Shown here: piece by piece, positions 1 through 9,692 of the stretch
Position numbering within the stretch: position 1 is the first letter of the stretch
Layout: each line of letters opens with the position of its first letter
NCBI RefSeq assembly: GCF_000234665.1
Contig: NC_018317.1
Span: forward strand, 467,285 to 531,284
Source of the DNA: Leishmania mexicana MHOM/GT/2001/U1103
Taxonomy: Eukaryota > Euglenozoa > Kinetoplastea > Trypanosomatida > Trypanosomatidae
Length of the DNA stretch: 64,000 bases
Direction: 5' to 3'
Made by a program: the position numbers and the translations under genes
Notes under the pieces: generated by a model
Told to the model about the DNA's origin: nothing
The model's database searches: none
The model's input: the letters and a program-made list of their open reading frames with translations, nothing else

Positions 1-123
1 CCGTCCTTCCTGCGATCGAAGCGGAGGGACGGCAGGTGGTGGAGGAGGAGTAAGACGTGAGGAGGGTTATGCAGCACGCAAAGCGAAACGAGAACAAGAA
101 ATAAAATGAGGCAAACTCCCCCT

Positions 124-154
<31 letters not shown>

Positions 155-1877
155 GTGAAAATAAAACAGTAAACTAAAATAATAAATAAATAAAACACCA
201 ACAAACACCAAAAGTAATTTCAAAAAGAAAGAAAAATCAGGTGAGACGTTACTTGCCAATGGATACGTATAGATATATAGATATAGATATATAGGCAGGT
301 ATTTACGTATATATAGATATGTATGTATATATCTGTGTAGATAGATATGTGTATAGATTGATGTGTGTGTGCGTGCGTGTGGCAAAGTCGTTGTGCACGC
401 ACTTTGGAGGACGAGGAGATCGTTTTCACCTTCTCTATTTTGGCTGTTCGTCCGTCGTCGTCTCCCTTCCCTGACACCGTGTGTGCGCGGCGTGAAGGGG
501 GTGGGTGGTGGTCGGGGGGGGGGAGAGAGAGAGCGAGCCAGCAGAAGGAGAAGGGTGATGGCTAGCGATGTGTGCGTGTGGGCGCGTCACAGCAGATAGG
601 GGGTTGGGGGGAGGTCAGTAGAGATGCAGAGCGTGAGAGAAAAAGCACGCAGAGAGAGTGAGAGCGAGACAGTCGCCCACGTTGGTAATACGGTGGAGTG
701 TATAGGGATAGACAAACAAATGAATATGTATGTACACATATATTTATTTACTTGTGTCTGTGAAGGTCGGAGGAGGAGGAGGGGGAGAGAAAGACACGTA
801 TGCAGTAGGTGCGGGTGGACGAGTGCCTGTACTTGTGGTTCGTGCCCCTCTTCGCTTTCTTGAAATCTTTCACTCTGACACAAAAGTCAGGGGGAGGGGG
901 GAAGAGGCGGGCTGTAGGCCGCACGGGAGAAGAGAGGAGAAGGGGGAGGGGTGGTAGCGGGTCGAAGAGGGAGTGAGAGGTGCTCGGAGGTGTGGTAGCG
1001 TCTTTCAGCTCTGCTGCTGTGCAGATAAATAACAGAAAGAGAAAATCAAACGGAAAAGGGTGGAGCTGTGCGTAGGAGGCGGTATGAGGGTGGGTGGGGT
1101 GGTGGGCACCAAGAACAACGCGTACGCACGCACGCGTAAAGACTTTGCGCTCAGGAGTCGACTCAAGCGGAGAACGAAAAAGAGGTGTTGGCGTGCACAC
1201 ACACACACAACACAACGCAACAAGGTGATCACGGGATCCGCTAATACGAGAAGCAGGCGTGGGAAGCAGCGAGGAAAAGGGCAAACAAAACAAAAGGCGG
1301 ATGAACGATATTGTTAGTCAGTCAGAGAGAGGGAGAGGGGGGTGGATCAAGGGCGGATGGGTTGAGATGGGGTGGAGGTCGGTGTGCCGACCATCGTGCA
1401 AGAGCGGTGGTGGTGGTGGTGGTGGTGTGTGTGTGTGTGGGGGGGGGGCTACTTTGGTGGTGGGCAATGAGGGGAGGGGGGCCACGTCCTACGCGAGGAG
1501 GAGACAAGGGAGATAAGAGGGAACGGAGGAAGGAATGCTGTGGGGAGACGTGTACGGAGTTCAAGCAGTGCAGCTCACCGCGGCACACAGCTACTCGCGG
1601 TAACATAACTGAAGCATCATCTTACGTCCTCCCTTTCGACCCTTGTTGGGCACACCCTCGCCAACACGCGTTTCATATTCAAGCTCCTGGCCCGCCTCCA
1701 TCCTTTTCTTTCGTTTTGTGGCGTATTTTCCTATCCCTGTCGCCGTTCCTGTGTCGCTGAGATGTTTCCCGTACTTTACACATCTGCCACGTCTGATTTC
1801 TCATGCATGTGTGACTCGATCACCCTTCCCCCTCTCCCCTCACGACCACGGGAGGACACGCCTCTCCGTGCAGTCCT
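1..1877. other. Left-edge non-coding region, low complexity
   Basis: No credible gene is seen on either strand. The stretch holds a CA dinucleotide run near 127-153, an unusually AT-rich block at about 155-360 containing repeated TAGATA/TATATA units, and then G/A- and GT-rich low-complexity sequence with a G-run near 1440 and a GGT run near 1405. Reading frames here translate to runs of simple residues and change frame freely. It lies downstream of the last recognisable minus-strand gene, so it is either distal 3' untranslated sequence or a region between transcription units. Confidence 0.6.
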
Positions 1878-3362
1878 ACCACGGGCTCCACTGCACACAA
1901 GCACACGCACACACACACACACTTCCCACTCTGTGTGTGGGAACCCGAGAAGCCCCCCTCCCCCTCCCCCATCTCCGCCCGTGTCGAGCCACTTCTGTCG
2001 GTGACGCCCCCCCAGTGCACACGCCTGTGCCATCCATGTGATGGGCGAAGCGTCCGCGTGACTCGAGCGCATCCCACCCGACCCTCGCACTGCCCCCTGG
2101 TGTGGGGAGCCTGGGGACACCCCCGAGGGACGCAGCGGGTGGGGCGACCTGCAGAGAGGGTGTGAGCAGAGTTTGTGGCGGGGACCGTGCTCAGTGGACG
2201 GAGTCGGCGCACTGCTGTGCCGGCGTGTGCCTGCTGCTGCTTCTGCGCACCGCGCGGATGGTGGGGCCTGCGGCAGGGCCAGCGTGGCGGGGGAGGGAGG
2301 GGAGGGGGTGCAGTGTGGCGTGTAGCCGGTGCTGTGTGACAGAAAACAGACACTGGTTGTTGCTCCGACGCGTCCGCTCCACCCACGAACACGTCAACCA
2401 ACAAACGTACGCATACATACAACCACAGCCCACCCGCCTCTGCTGCACTGCGGTTGAATCCTGGTCGCCGAGGACGAGCCGTCTGCCGCCGAATCGGGGC
2501 CATGTGCCTAGCGGGCACGCCTCGATCCGAGTGGGCCGCCTTCAGGGTCCTGCTCCAGGGGGCGGAGGCGGTGGCGTCTGTCGTGCGGGCAAGAGCGGCT
2601 GGTCCAGGCGCATGCCGGAGGAGCTCAAGGGGGAAGCTGGCCAGGCGCCGGCCAGGGCCCTCTCAGCCCCTGTGTCCTGCCTGTATGCCACGCTTTCGCC
2701 CTCAGTCGCCGCAAGCCGCGGCACCCCATAATATGGTGCGGCGGCTCGCCACACGGGGGTCTGGAGGACTCGCTGGCGCCATTCGGGATGCTCCCGTCAC
2801 GCTTCCGGCGCCTGTGCCTCATCGGCGCACCCGGTGGGGCGTGGGAGATGCCGCGTATTTCGCGCGCATGCACCTTTGGGCTGATCCGTGTGGATCGCTT
2901 CGCGTCTTTTCCGCCCATCATTCGTGCCCCTCTCACCGCTCGATGCGTTGTCTGGGCGTGGGGCACCATGCCAGCTGTGCTTGACAGCGCGTGCGCACAG
3001 TGCTCGCATTGCCCGCCTCATGCGGCCAGCTTCAGGACAACGTTGCTGTCTGGGGATGCGGAGGACGCTGTCCTCACCTTCCACGTCCGTCGAGGACATG
3101 AGGGGCGTGTCTGGATGGCTTGCTCGCATGTGCCTCGGCAGGTTGGACGCTGCCATGAGTCTGCGGCGGCATGGGGCACTCCACCTTCTCCTGCATCTGC
3201 ACGTCGTTGACAGCAGTGGGTGCAGGCGTCACGATGGCGACTGGTGGGTCTCGGCGGCACAGTTCGAGCACAGACCTTGTCCGTCAGCGCCAACGGTGGG
3301 CGCTGCGCCCGGTGATAGAACGGGGTGGGGTTGGCCCGGCATCGCCGCGAGGGAGGCCAAGG
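1878..3362 (+). repeat. Left copy of 1.36-kb interspersed repeat (inverted partner at 48430-49947)
   Basis: The core at 1986-3343 (1358 bp) matches the reverse complement of 48442-49803 base for base, apart from about six substitutions seen by eye and one C-run (7 versus 11). Weaker homology extends left to about 1878, interrupted by a divergent block at roughly 1928-1985, and fades after 3343 through a short degenerate stretch into A-rich sequence. It is oriented opposite to the genes around it. Open frames up to about 250 codons cross it, but they occur in several frames at once and resemble no protein, so I treat it as non-coding. A degenerate retroposon (SIDER/RAG-like) is possible. I cannot confirm the family without a search. 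Confidence 0.9.
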
Positions 3363-4386
3363 AAGAGAGCTATGGAGGAGGAGACAAAGAGGTGCCCACA
3401 CAAGGAAGACTCGCCTGTTTCGTTGCGTCTGTTGTGGTGAGTGTCGGAGCGGCGGCGGTGATGCATGTCTGTCATGATGACACGTGGGAAGGCAATAAAG
3501 TTCGCGTGGAGAGAAGGACGGGCTGCGAGCACGGTGACGACATCGTCTTGCTTTTCTTTTCCGTGCTTGTGTGTCTTCTGGTTGAAACACTGGCGTATGG
3601 CGGTGGTGAGTGTGGAAGGGAGGGATGACGGGCTGGGTGAGGGTGGGTGGGGGAGGGGAAAGAGGTGCGGGTGACCGCGTGACGTGGAGTGTGCTGCGAC
3701 TCAGAGGAACGCTTCGCAGTCAAGCACGCGCAAGCGGAGACACCAGAAACGGAAGTAGATAAACGGCGAATCGGCATCCTTGCTTTGCTCGAGGACGGAG
3801 AGCCTGTGAGCACGATGGCGGCTTTCCCTCAACCGTGCTGTGTGGATGGGCAGGCATCTCGGAGCTCAACAGACACGTGCTACACAAGCAAGAGTTGCAC
3901 GCCCCTGCAGCTGTGGAAGAGGCCAAGACGTTACTTTTTTGGAAAGTCCTTGTAAGACACATTCCTTGCCGCCTCTGCATCGCCTCTCGCTTTTTCTTTC
4001 ATGTCGTTGGTGTGCTTCTCTGGATATATGCCGGTTATCGAAAAGCGGTCCAGCGTGCGTATGTGGAGGTACATGTGCGCGTCCCCTACAGGAAATTTGG
4101 CGGTGGCGGCGGCGCTGGCGCGCATTGCGACTCGGCCAACGGGCGGCTGAAGAACGTAGCAACAGAGGAGAGCTGCTGACATGCGCAACAGACTTTCTCC
4201 ATCAGGATAACGCTGCGAGCGCCTCCCTGTGTCTCGCACGAAATGCTCTCCCTTCCTCTCCGACACACGCGCACCGCCACGCCGCGACGGATGAACGGCA
4301 AGGGGGAGGGGGGGGGCGATGAGGCGAAGTGAGGCTGCGAGACGGCGAGTTGCACACACACGTGCACACACAAAGAAAAGCGCCTG
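3363..4386. other. Spacer between left repeat and first gene
   Basis: This is the presumed 3' untranslated region of the minus-strand gene ending at 4387. I see mixed sequence with G-rich tracts near 3620-3670 and 4295-4320, and no frame with coding character. Short frames on both strands at 3690-4180 overlap one another and look like chance. Confidence 0.5.
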
Positions 4387-5127
4387 TCACACGTGTTGCT
4401 CCGTACGAGGCCGCTTCGTCACCACTGCGGCGTCGTTCTTCGGCTCCTCCTTGCACTTCAGCATGTGGGCCGTAGCGTGCCGCACCAACGCTCGCACAAA
4501 CTCGCTGAGGAGCACCATGCGTTGACAGCATCGCACCTTGGCCTCTGAATCCTGCCGGGCCATCGCCTCCAGCTCGCAGATGCGAGCTTTGCAACGGTCG
4601 AGACGCGGCCCCATCTCCTCCTCCGCCAGCAGTGCGCGCAGGTCGACTGGCAGCTGCGCGAGATTCAGCGCCGGCTCTGAAAAGCCTCGCGGTGCCGGCG
4701 CTAACGTGGGTGGGGTGCGACTGATCAGTGTCATGTGCTCGCTGAGGGTGGCAAGCTCGCGCGTGTGCTGACGCAGGAGGTGCTCGTAGCGGCGTATCAG
4801 CAGTGCTTCGATCTGCAGACGCATGGGCAGCTCTGCGCACCGCATCTGCACGTACTGCAGCAGCTCATTTGCTGTCGTCGGTTGGAGGCTTGCTGATGCA
4901 CTCTCCACCTCACCCGTTGCGCCGGCAGCGATGGGTGGGGGAGTGGCGTCTTCCCTCAGCGAGCGGCGCACAGCACTCCAGTCCTCCGGGGTGAGGAGAG
5001 AGAGCGAGGTGGGCGGGGCAACGGCAGAGGAGGGACCCGGCGACGCCAACGCAGCCGCATTGCGCAGACGCTGGCGCACCTCGTTCTCTACCGTCTCGAG
5101 GATATTCGTGATAAGCGCAGAGCGCAT
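4387..5127 (-). CDS. Hypothetical coiled-coil protein, 246 aa
   Basis: I do not recognise this protein. The frame is uninterrupted, GC-rich at third positions and free of low-complexity runs in its second half, so it looks genuinely coding. The start chosen is the only in-frame ATG near the N-terminus (first base 5127); the frame runs on to 5346 only through a GTG. It begins with a predicted helix (MRSALITNILETVENEV). After a Pro/Ser/Ala-rich linker (about residues 30-75) come two helical stretches, around residues 90-140 and 170-230. Both are rich in Leu, Arg, Glu and Ala with heptad-like spacing, suggesting a coiled coil. The tail is charged and ends with a Lys/Arg-rich patch (VTKRPRTEQ) that could act in nuclear import. 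No signal peptide or membrane segment is seen. It is the last recognisable gene of the transcription unit in this window. Confidence 0.7.
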   Translation of the reverse strand: MRSALITNILETVENEVRQRLRNAAALASPGPSSAVAPPTSLSLLTPEDWSAVRRSLREDATPPPIAAGATGEVESASASLQPTTANELLQYVQMRCAELPMRLQIEALLIRRYEHLLRQHTRELATLSEHMTLISRTPPTLAPAPRGFSEPALNLAQLPVDLRALLAEEEMGPRLDRCKARICELEAMARQDSEAKVRCCQRMVLLSEFVRALVRHATAHMLKCKEEPKNDAAVVTKRPRTEQHV

Positions 5128-7279
5128 GTGATCTGCTGGCCGTGCGTCGTTGTCCTGTTTCACTTGTGGCCACGGAAGATGCTGCCAGTCGTTGGTGTGT
5201 ATCAGGTCGATCTTCGTATGGGCTCTTATTTTTCTGTCGTCATCGCCGATGGCGAACCAGAAGACACACACCCACACGCCGTTACACAGCGGAAGACCGG
5301 TGAAGCCGGCACACGAGCGAACAGAGCGACACGCTAAAAGAGGCACACGATGGGGCGGGCGTGAGGGCTACCGCGACTCCTCCTGCACGTACAGTAAAGA
5401 CGGCTGGGAGACACACGGAGTCGCGGGCAGAGGAGAGGAGAGGGAGAAAGCAGAAAGCTGCCGCATGACTCACGTTCATGTCTTTCCGCACAACGCAGAC
5501 GTGCTGAGCGTCGATGGCGTGTGTGAGAGAGATCGAGCGAGGGGAGCGGCAGGCACCGACTCGACGCTGTTTCTCCCCCCTCCCCGAGCGCCGATGGCAC
5601 GCACCTGTATCGAGGACAGTGCGGCCCTCTCCTTATTTCCTCCTGTGTTCGCCGCTTCATGCTTATTGGGATTCTATTGTGTTGCGTCTTGTTGGTGCAC
5701 ACAAGGAAGCGGAGCAGAGCAGAGTGGTGTGGGGGCGGCAGGGGGTAATGGCGAAGGCCGGCGACTACACCAACACGAACCACAAAGCCACGATGACGAC
5801 AGAGGATTAGGGGGATACACATACACGCACACGCGCGCGCGCAGCCAAGGGTGAAAGAGCCACAAAGAACGGCAAACGGGCCCTCGTCACGGATGCGCAT
5901 TTTCTTCCCCCCTCCCCCCGCCCAGTTCAATGCGTGCAGAGGTCGGCGTGGGCATCTGCGTCCTCACCCAGATGCATCTTGCCCGTTTCTGTCCACTGTC
6001 CCGACGTGCTCGCGGCAGAGAAGGTCGATGCGGTACGTCCTCTTGCCACAGAATGCCCCTGCAAGCGAGCCAGCGGCACCACAAGAGAGAGCGTGTGGGG
6101 GATGGAGAGGAGCTAAGTGAGGTATGCGGAAATAGGAGTGCACACGCAGGGAGTTGGGCCGGGCGAAGGGGAGGGGGAGCTGCCCAGCACCGGTCGCCCA
6201 CCGTGAAAGCCTGAGGACTCCGAACCCCAGGGCGCTCACCTCGCCCGCGCCGTTGGACAGCAGCGCAGCCTTGTTCGACGTGTCGGTGAACATTATTGAG
6301 CGGATGGCCACCGTCTTTGCGACCACGCCGACCGTGCGGATCGCCACGTTTGGCTCCCGTGTCAACGTGGCGACACCGGTGCCATCCTTGGGAGGGTCTC
6401 ACTGCCGCACGAGCATGTTGGCTGGCGTAGTATGTATGCTTGTGTGATCACCAGGGTGTCTGAGGGTGACGGATTGCCATGCGTGAGTGCGGACAGTGGA
6501 GAGGGGAAAAGGGCAGACAGTGATCAAGGGACAGGAGGAGCCCTCTCCCTACACGTGGGAGGGGGAGAGGACCGTTTCATGGAGGGGAGGGGCAGTGCAT
6601 GCGTTGGCGTGTGCTGGTACATGGGTGGACGAGAAGGAGAGACGGGGGAAGCCCACCAACACGTAGGCGCCAGTCCGTGTGTAAGGGGTGGGGGGATGTG
6701 TGGGAGGGAGGCGGACGTCCGCTTCTTTCCCCCACACGCATACAAGTGAATTCCAAACAGTCCCCCGCCTTTTTTTTGCAGTGGCTGCGGGTGCGGGTGT
6801 GGCGACGTTTCGCACCAACAACGACGGATACATATACACACACACACACGGGCGCCACATGCGCTCACGGGGGAGGGAGGAGGGGAGCGATGCTGCTTTC
6901 CGCTTCTCGCTCCTTCTTGACGTCGTCTCTTACCTTCCCCACTCTCGTCGCGAGGCGCTCACGGCACCTCTGCCTCTCTCCCCCCTCCCCGAGATGTGCC
7001 GTTCCCATGTGAGAAGGGGGGAGGGGGGAGGGGGACTCGACTTGAGGGAGGCTCCAGCGCACATTGACTTGCAACGAAATCAGGCAAAGCGGGGTACGAG
7101 AGGGAGAGGGAGATGTGCGCTGTACATCAAACGTGCGTGCGCGTGTGGTTGGAGGGAGGTGGTGGTGGTGGCGCTCGGAGCAGGCAGCGACACTTCCGCC
7201 ACACTCGCCCCCGTCTACACAGTGCGCATCCGCAGCCGAAGTAGAGCAGCGAGCAAGACGCGTAGCCCACAGCAGAAAC
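5128..7279. other. Spacer with polypyrimidine tracts and a coding relic
   Basis: This separates the LRR gene (stop at 7280) from the coiled-coil gene (start 5127). G/A-rich plus-strand tracts near 5400-5460 form polypyrimidine on the sense strand and suit a trans-splice signal for the downstream gene. Other G/A tracts and CA runs occur near 6550-6720, 6835-6900 and 7010-7130. The only sequence with coding character is the short relic at 6207-6398, listed separately. Confidence 0.5.
6207..6398 (-). pseudogene. Coding-like relic, about 64 codons, WD-repeat-like
   Basis: On the minus strand a 64-codon stretch follows an in-frame TGA. It has strongly G/C-biased third positions and normal protein composition, unlike the surrounding spacer. 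It reads through segments such as PNVAIRTVGVVAKTVAIRSI and then FTDTSNKAALLSNGAGEV, which faintly resemble a beta-propeller blade. There is no ATG at its upstream end, and sequence on both sides degenerates into low-complexity Pro/Arg/His text. It may be a fragment of a gene moved or decayed here, or a chance open stretch. I could not identify a parent gene. Confidence 0.35.
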
Positions 7280-9181
7280 TTAACGACGCGGAGGCGGCTT
7301 CGGTACACTCGGGCCCTTCTTGGTCGTCCCTTTGGGCTTCTCCGGTGGGTGGGTGGATGTGGAGAAGACGTTCGACGCACAATTTCCATCAACAGCAGCG
7401 CTAGTATGGGCCACGGCTGCGATAGCGTTCGGCGCGGCAACTGCCGGCGGAGTTACAGGGGCACTTGCAGCGGCGTTGATGCCGGCCGGTGCACCTCTCC
7501 GGCACCCATCACTGTTGCGATAGCGGTCAAGATCCTGTGTGAACGACTCCCTTTCGAGCATAATCAGCGACTCGGTGTACGCTGGCGTCTGCTCCTGCAG
7601 CCTCTGCTGTATTCGGCGCCGTCGGTCTTGCTGCAGCGCCTGTACCGTCTGCAGCACCCGCGACACGTCGTCCCAGTGCGCCGCCACGTCGCGTTGCATC
7701 CGTGCCTGACTCACCTCCTGCGTGAACTGCAGGTTATGGTAGAGCTGGAGGGTGTCACCTCGCGTGCTGTGGAGAGCAGACACGTCCGCCATGCTGTCGG
7801 CTGATTCCTTTGCCTTCTGCTCTGTCCGTGCTTCCATCGCTGCATCGCGTGGGTGAACGTGGTCATTACCGGTACTGCTGCGGCTGGAGTGCAGGGGCGA
7901 GGCCGAAACCGTGTCGACCGCCTTCGGGCTTGCCGGTGCAGTGCCGACGGCGTGCCGCAGGAACAGCTGATGCACCAGCCGTGCCTGCTCCTCTTCCAGC
8001 AAATGGTCTTTGTTCACTTGAACACTGCGGTGTGGTCGAGCAGAGAGCTCTGCCTCGCCGCTAACGAGGGAGCCAGACGGCGCGGGACTACTGCGAGTGT
8101 GGATATCGTGCACACGTGCAAGAGAGCTGGCTGCGCGTGCAGCCTCCACAGAGCTGTGCACGCGCCTAACAGTGATGCCTCCGGACTGAGACGGCGCGGC
8201 GCCGGTGGACCGCCTCTCCGCCACATCGTCTACGTTGCTCTCAGTGCTCTCAGTGCTGCTGTCGCTGCGCTGCACCACCTCCTCGCCGTCACCAACGTCC
8301 ACGTCGTCAAGCCGCTCGAGTAGTGGGCACGCGGTGCAAATCTTCTGCACGTACGTGCGGTGCCGCTCCCCACCATCACCGTCACTCACGGCCCCGCCGC
8401 ATCGGTTCCAGGACGGGTTGTTGGAGAGGTTCAGACTTTTAAGGCTTGGGCAGGGGAGTTCGTCGCGTAGCAGCACGTCCACCGAGGAGCTCACGTTGTT
8501 GTGACTCACATCGAGGTACGAGAGGCACTCCAGCTGTTGCAGCGGGGCGAGTGAAGTGAGCTGATTGTGGTGCACCACCAACACCTGGAGCTGGGAGAGC
8601 AGCTCGATGCCTTCCAGGTCAGCCAGTGCGTTGTGCTGGAGATACACATGTGTGGCGTTCAAGAAGCACTGTATAGGGGCAATAGAGGTGAGCTGGCTCG
8701 CTGGAAGCTCAACGCACCGGGTCTGCAGCGCGGCATCGGCAATGCCTGCTACGCCGCCGACGAGGTGGTCTTTCTGCAGCACCTGTGTGACACCGTAGCG
8801 GGTGCGACTGTCGGTGGTAGCTGACCGAGGCACAGGGAATAGCCTTGCAGACAGCCGCCTGCTCGTCAGCCCCGTGGACGCGAAGGTTGAAGACCACTGT
8901 CGGTCGACGGGTGCAACACCACGTTGAGGTGGCACCCCCTCGACATCGCTGCTGTCGAAGAGCTCACATGCAGGCACGCAACTTGACGTGAGAGGCGCTC
9001 CCCCGTTTCCACTGGCGGATGCCACCATGCTCGATGAAGCGGCGCCGCTACCGCTGGGGTGGTCCTCGTGCACCTGCTGCACGTCCGCTAAAAAGGCCGC
9101 CAGTGCAGCTTCATCCGGATCTTCGAGCCGGAGGGAAGCATAGTAGGCCAGTTCCTCCGCCGTGAGGTCGGGGACGGACAT
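7280..9181 (-). CDS. Leucine-rich repeat protein, 633 aa
   Basis: Translation starts at an ATG (first base 9181). An N-terminal helical region (about residues 1-40) and a Ser-rich linker lead into about four SDS22-type leucine-rich repeats at roughly residues 155-270. Recognisable units are ATHVYLQHNALADLEGIELL, LQVLVVHHNQLTSL, LSYLDVSHNNVSS and LKSLNLSNNPSW, closed by an LRR-cap-like LLERLDDVDV. The middle is low-complexity and acidic or Ser-rich. A C-terminal helical segment (about residues 465-560) rich in Gln, Arg and Glu could form a coiled coil, and the tail is basic and Pro/Lys-rich. The plan of a short LRR block plus coiled coil resembles axonemal proteins such as LRRC46 or LRRC23, so a flagellar scaffold role is plausible but inferred. 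No enzyme motif or membrane segment is seen. Confidence 0.85.
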   Translation of the reverse strand: MSVPDLTAEELAYYASLRLEDPDEAALAAFLADVQQVHEDHPSGSGAASSSMVASASGNGGAPLTSSCVPACELFDSSDVEGVPPQRGVAPVDRQWSSTFASTGLTSRRLSARLFPVPRSATTDSRTRYGVTQVLQKDHLVGGVAGIADAALQTRCVELPASQLTSIAPIQCFLNATHVYLQHNALADLEGIELLSQLQVLVVHHNQLTSLAPLQQLECLSYLDVSHNNVSSSVDVLLRDELPCPSLKSLNLSNNPSWNRCGGAVSDGDGGERHRTYVQKICTACPLLERLDDVDVGDGEEVVQRSDSSTESTESNVDDVAERRSTGAAPSQSGGITVRRVHSSVEAARAASSLARVHDIHTRSSPAPSGSLVSGEAELSARPHRSVQVNKDHLLEEEQARLVHQLFLRHAVGTAPASPKAVDTVSASPLHSSRSSTGNDHVHPRDAAMEARTEQKAKESADSMADVSALHSTRGDTLQLYHNLQFTQEVSQARMQRDVAAHWDDVSRVLQTVQALQQDRRRRIQQRLQEQTPAYTESLIMLERESFTQDLDRYRNSDGCRRGAPAGINAAASAPVTPPAVAAPNAIAAVAHTSAAVDGNCASNVFSTSTHPPEKPKGTTKKGPSVPKPPPRR

Positions 9182-9692
9182 GGGCCTTAGACCGTTTTAC
9201 GTAGGAGTGCGTGTTCATGCACGTGCGTGCGAGTCGGCGAGGTGTATTTTGGTGGTGGCCGTGTCGCGCCAGCAGCGTCGTTGCCACCGTTGGAGAAAGG
9301 GTGGGTGAGGCGCGGAGAAGCGGCACATGAACGAGGAGGAGGTGAGGATGAGCGGGAGGAAGGCAGCATCATTGCTCACCCGCGGTGACGGTGACAGAGA
9401 GAGAGACGTTGGAGGAAGGAAAGGTGTGTGTGTGGGGGGAGGGGGGAGGGTGGTGCAGTTTAAGGAGGGAGAGAGTCGTGAGTGATACACATGAAAAGGG
9501 AGTCCCCTCCCCCTCCCCCACCACCCTCGCCCGTGTGCGCACGGTTATTACCATGGCTTCGTTCGTTGTGGCTTCGCCATTTCATGCACGTCCAACTTGG
9601 ATGCACACACACACACACACATACACACAGATAGAGAAAGAAATGCGCGTTTGCGTGCGGGCAATGTGCCGGTACACGTGTGCAGGTGTGTG
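9182..9692. other. Spacer with sense-strand polypyrimidine tract
   Basis: The G/A-rich run at about 9425-9480 is polypyrimidine on the minus strand and is a good candidate trans-splice signal for the LRR gene starting at 9181. A CA run lies near 9602-9630. No gene is seen. Confidence 0.5.

Noticed and set aside
2440..2470. GGTTGAATCC, like a tRNA B box
   Set aside because: No matching A box, acceptor stem or cloverleaf around it; it is part of the repeat.
2888..3628. 246-codon plus-strand frame in the left repeat, with a 247-codon counterpart at 48154-48897 in the right copy
   Set aside because: Conservation between copies comes from near-identity of the DNA. Several overlapping frames on both strands are equally conserved, composition is Arg/Ala/Cys-rich and no protein family is suggested. 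The two frames diverge completely once they leave the repeat.
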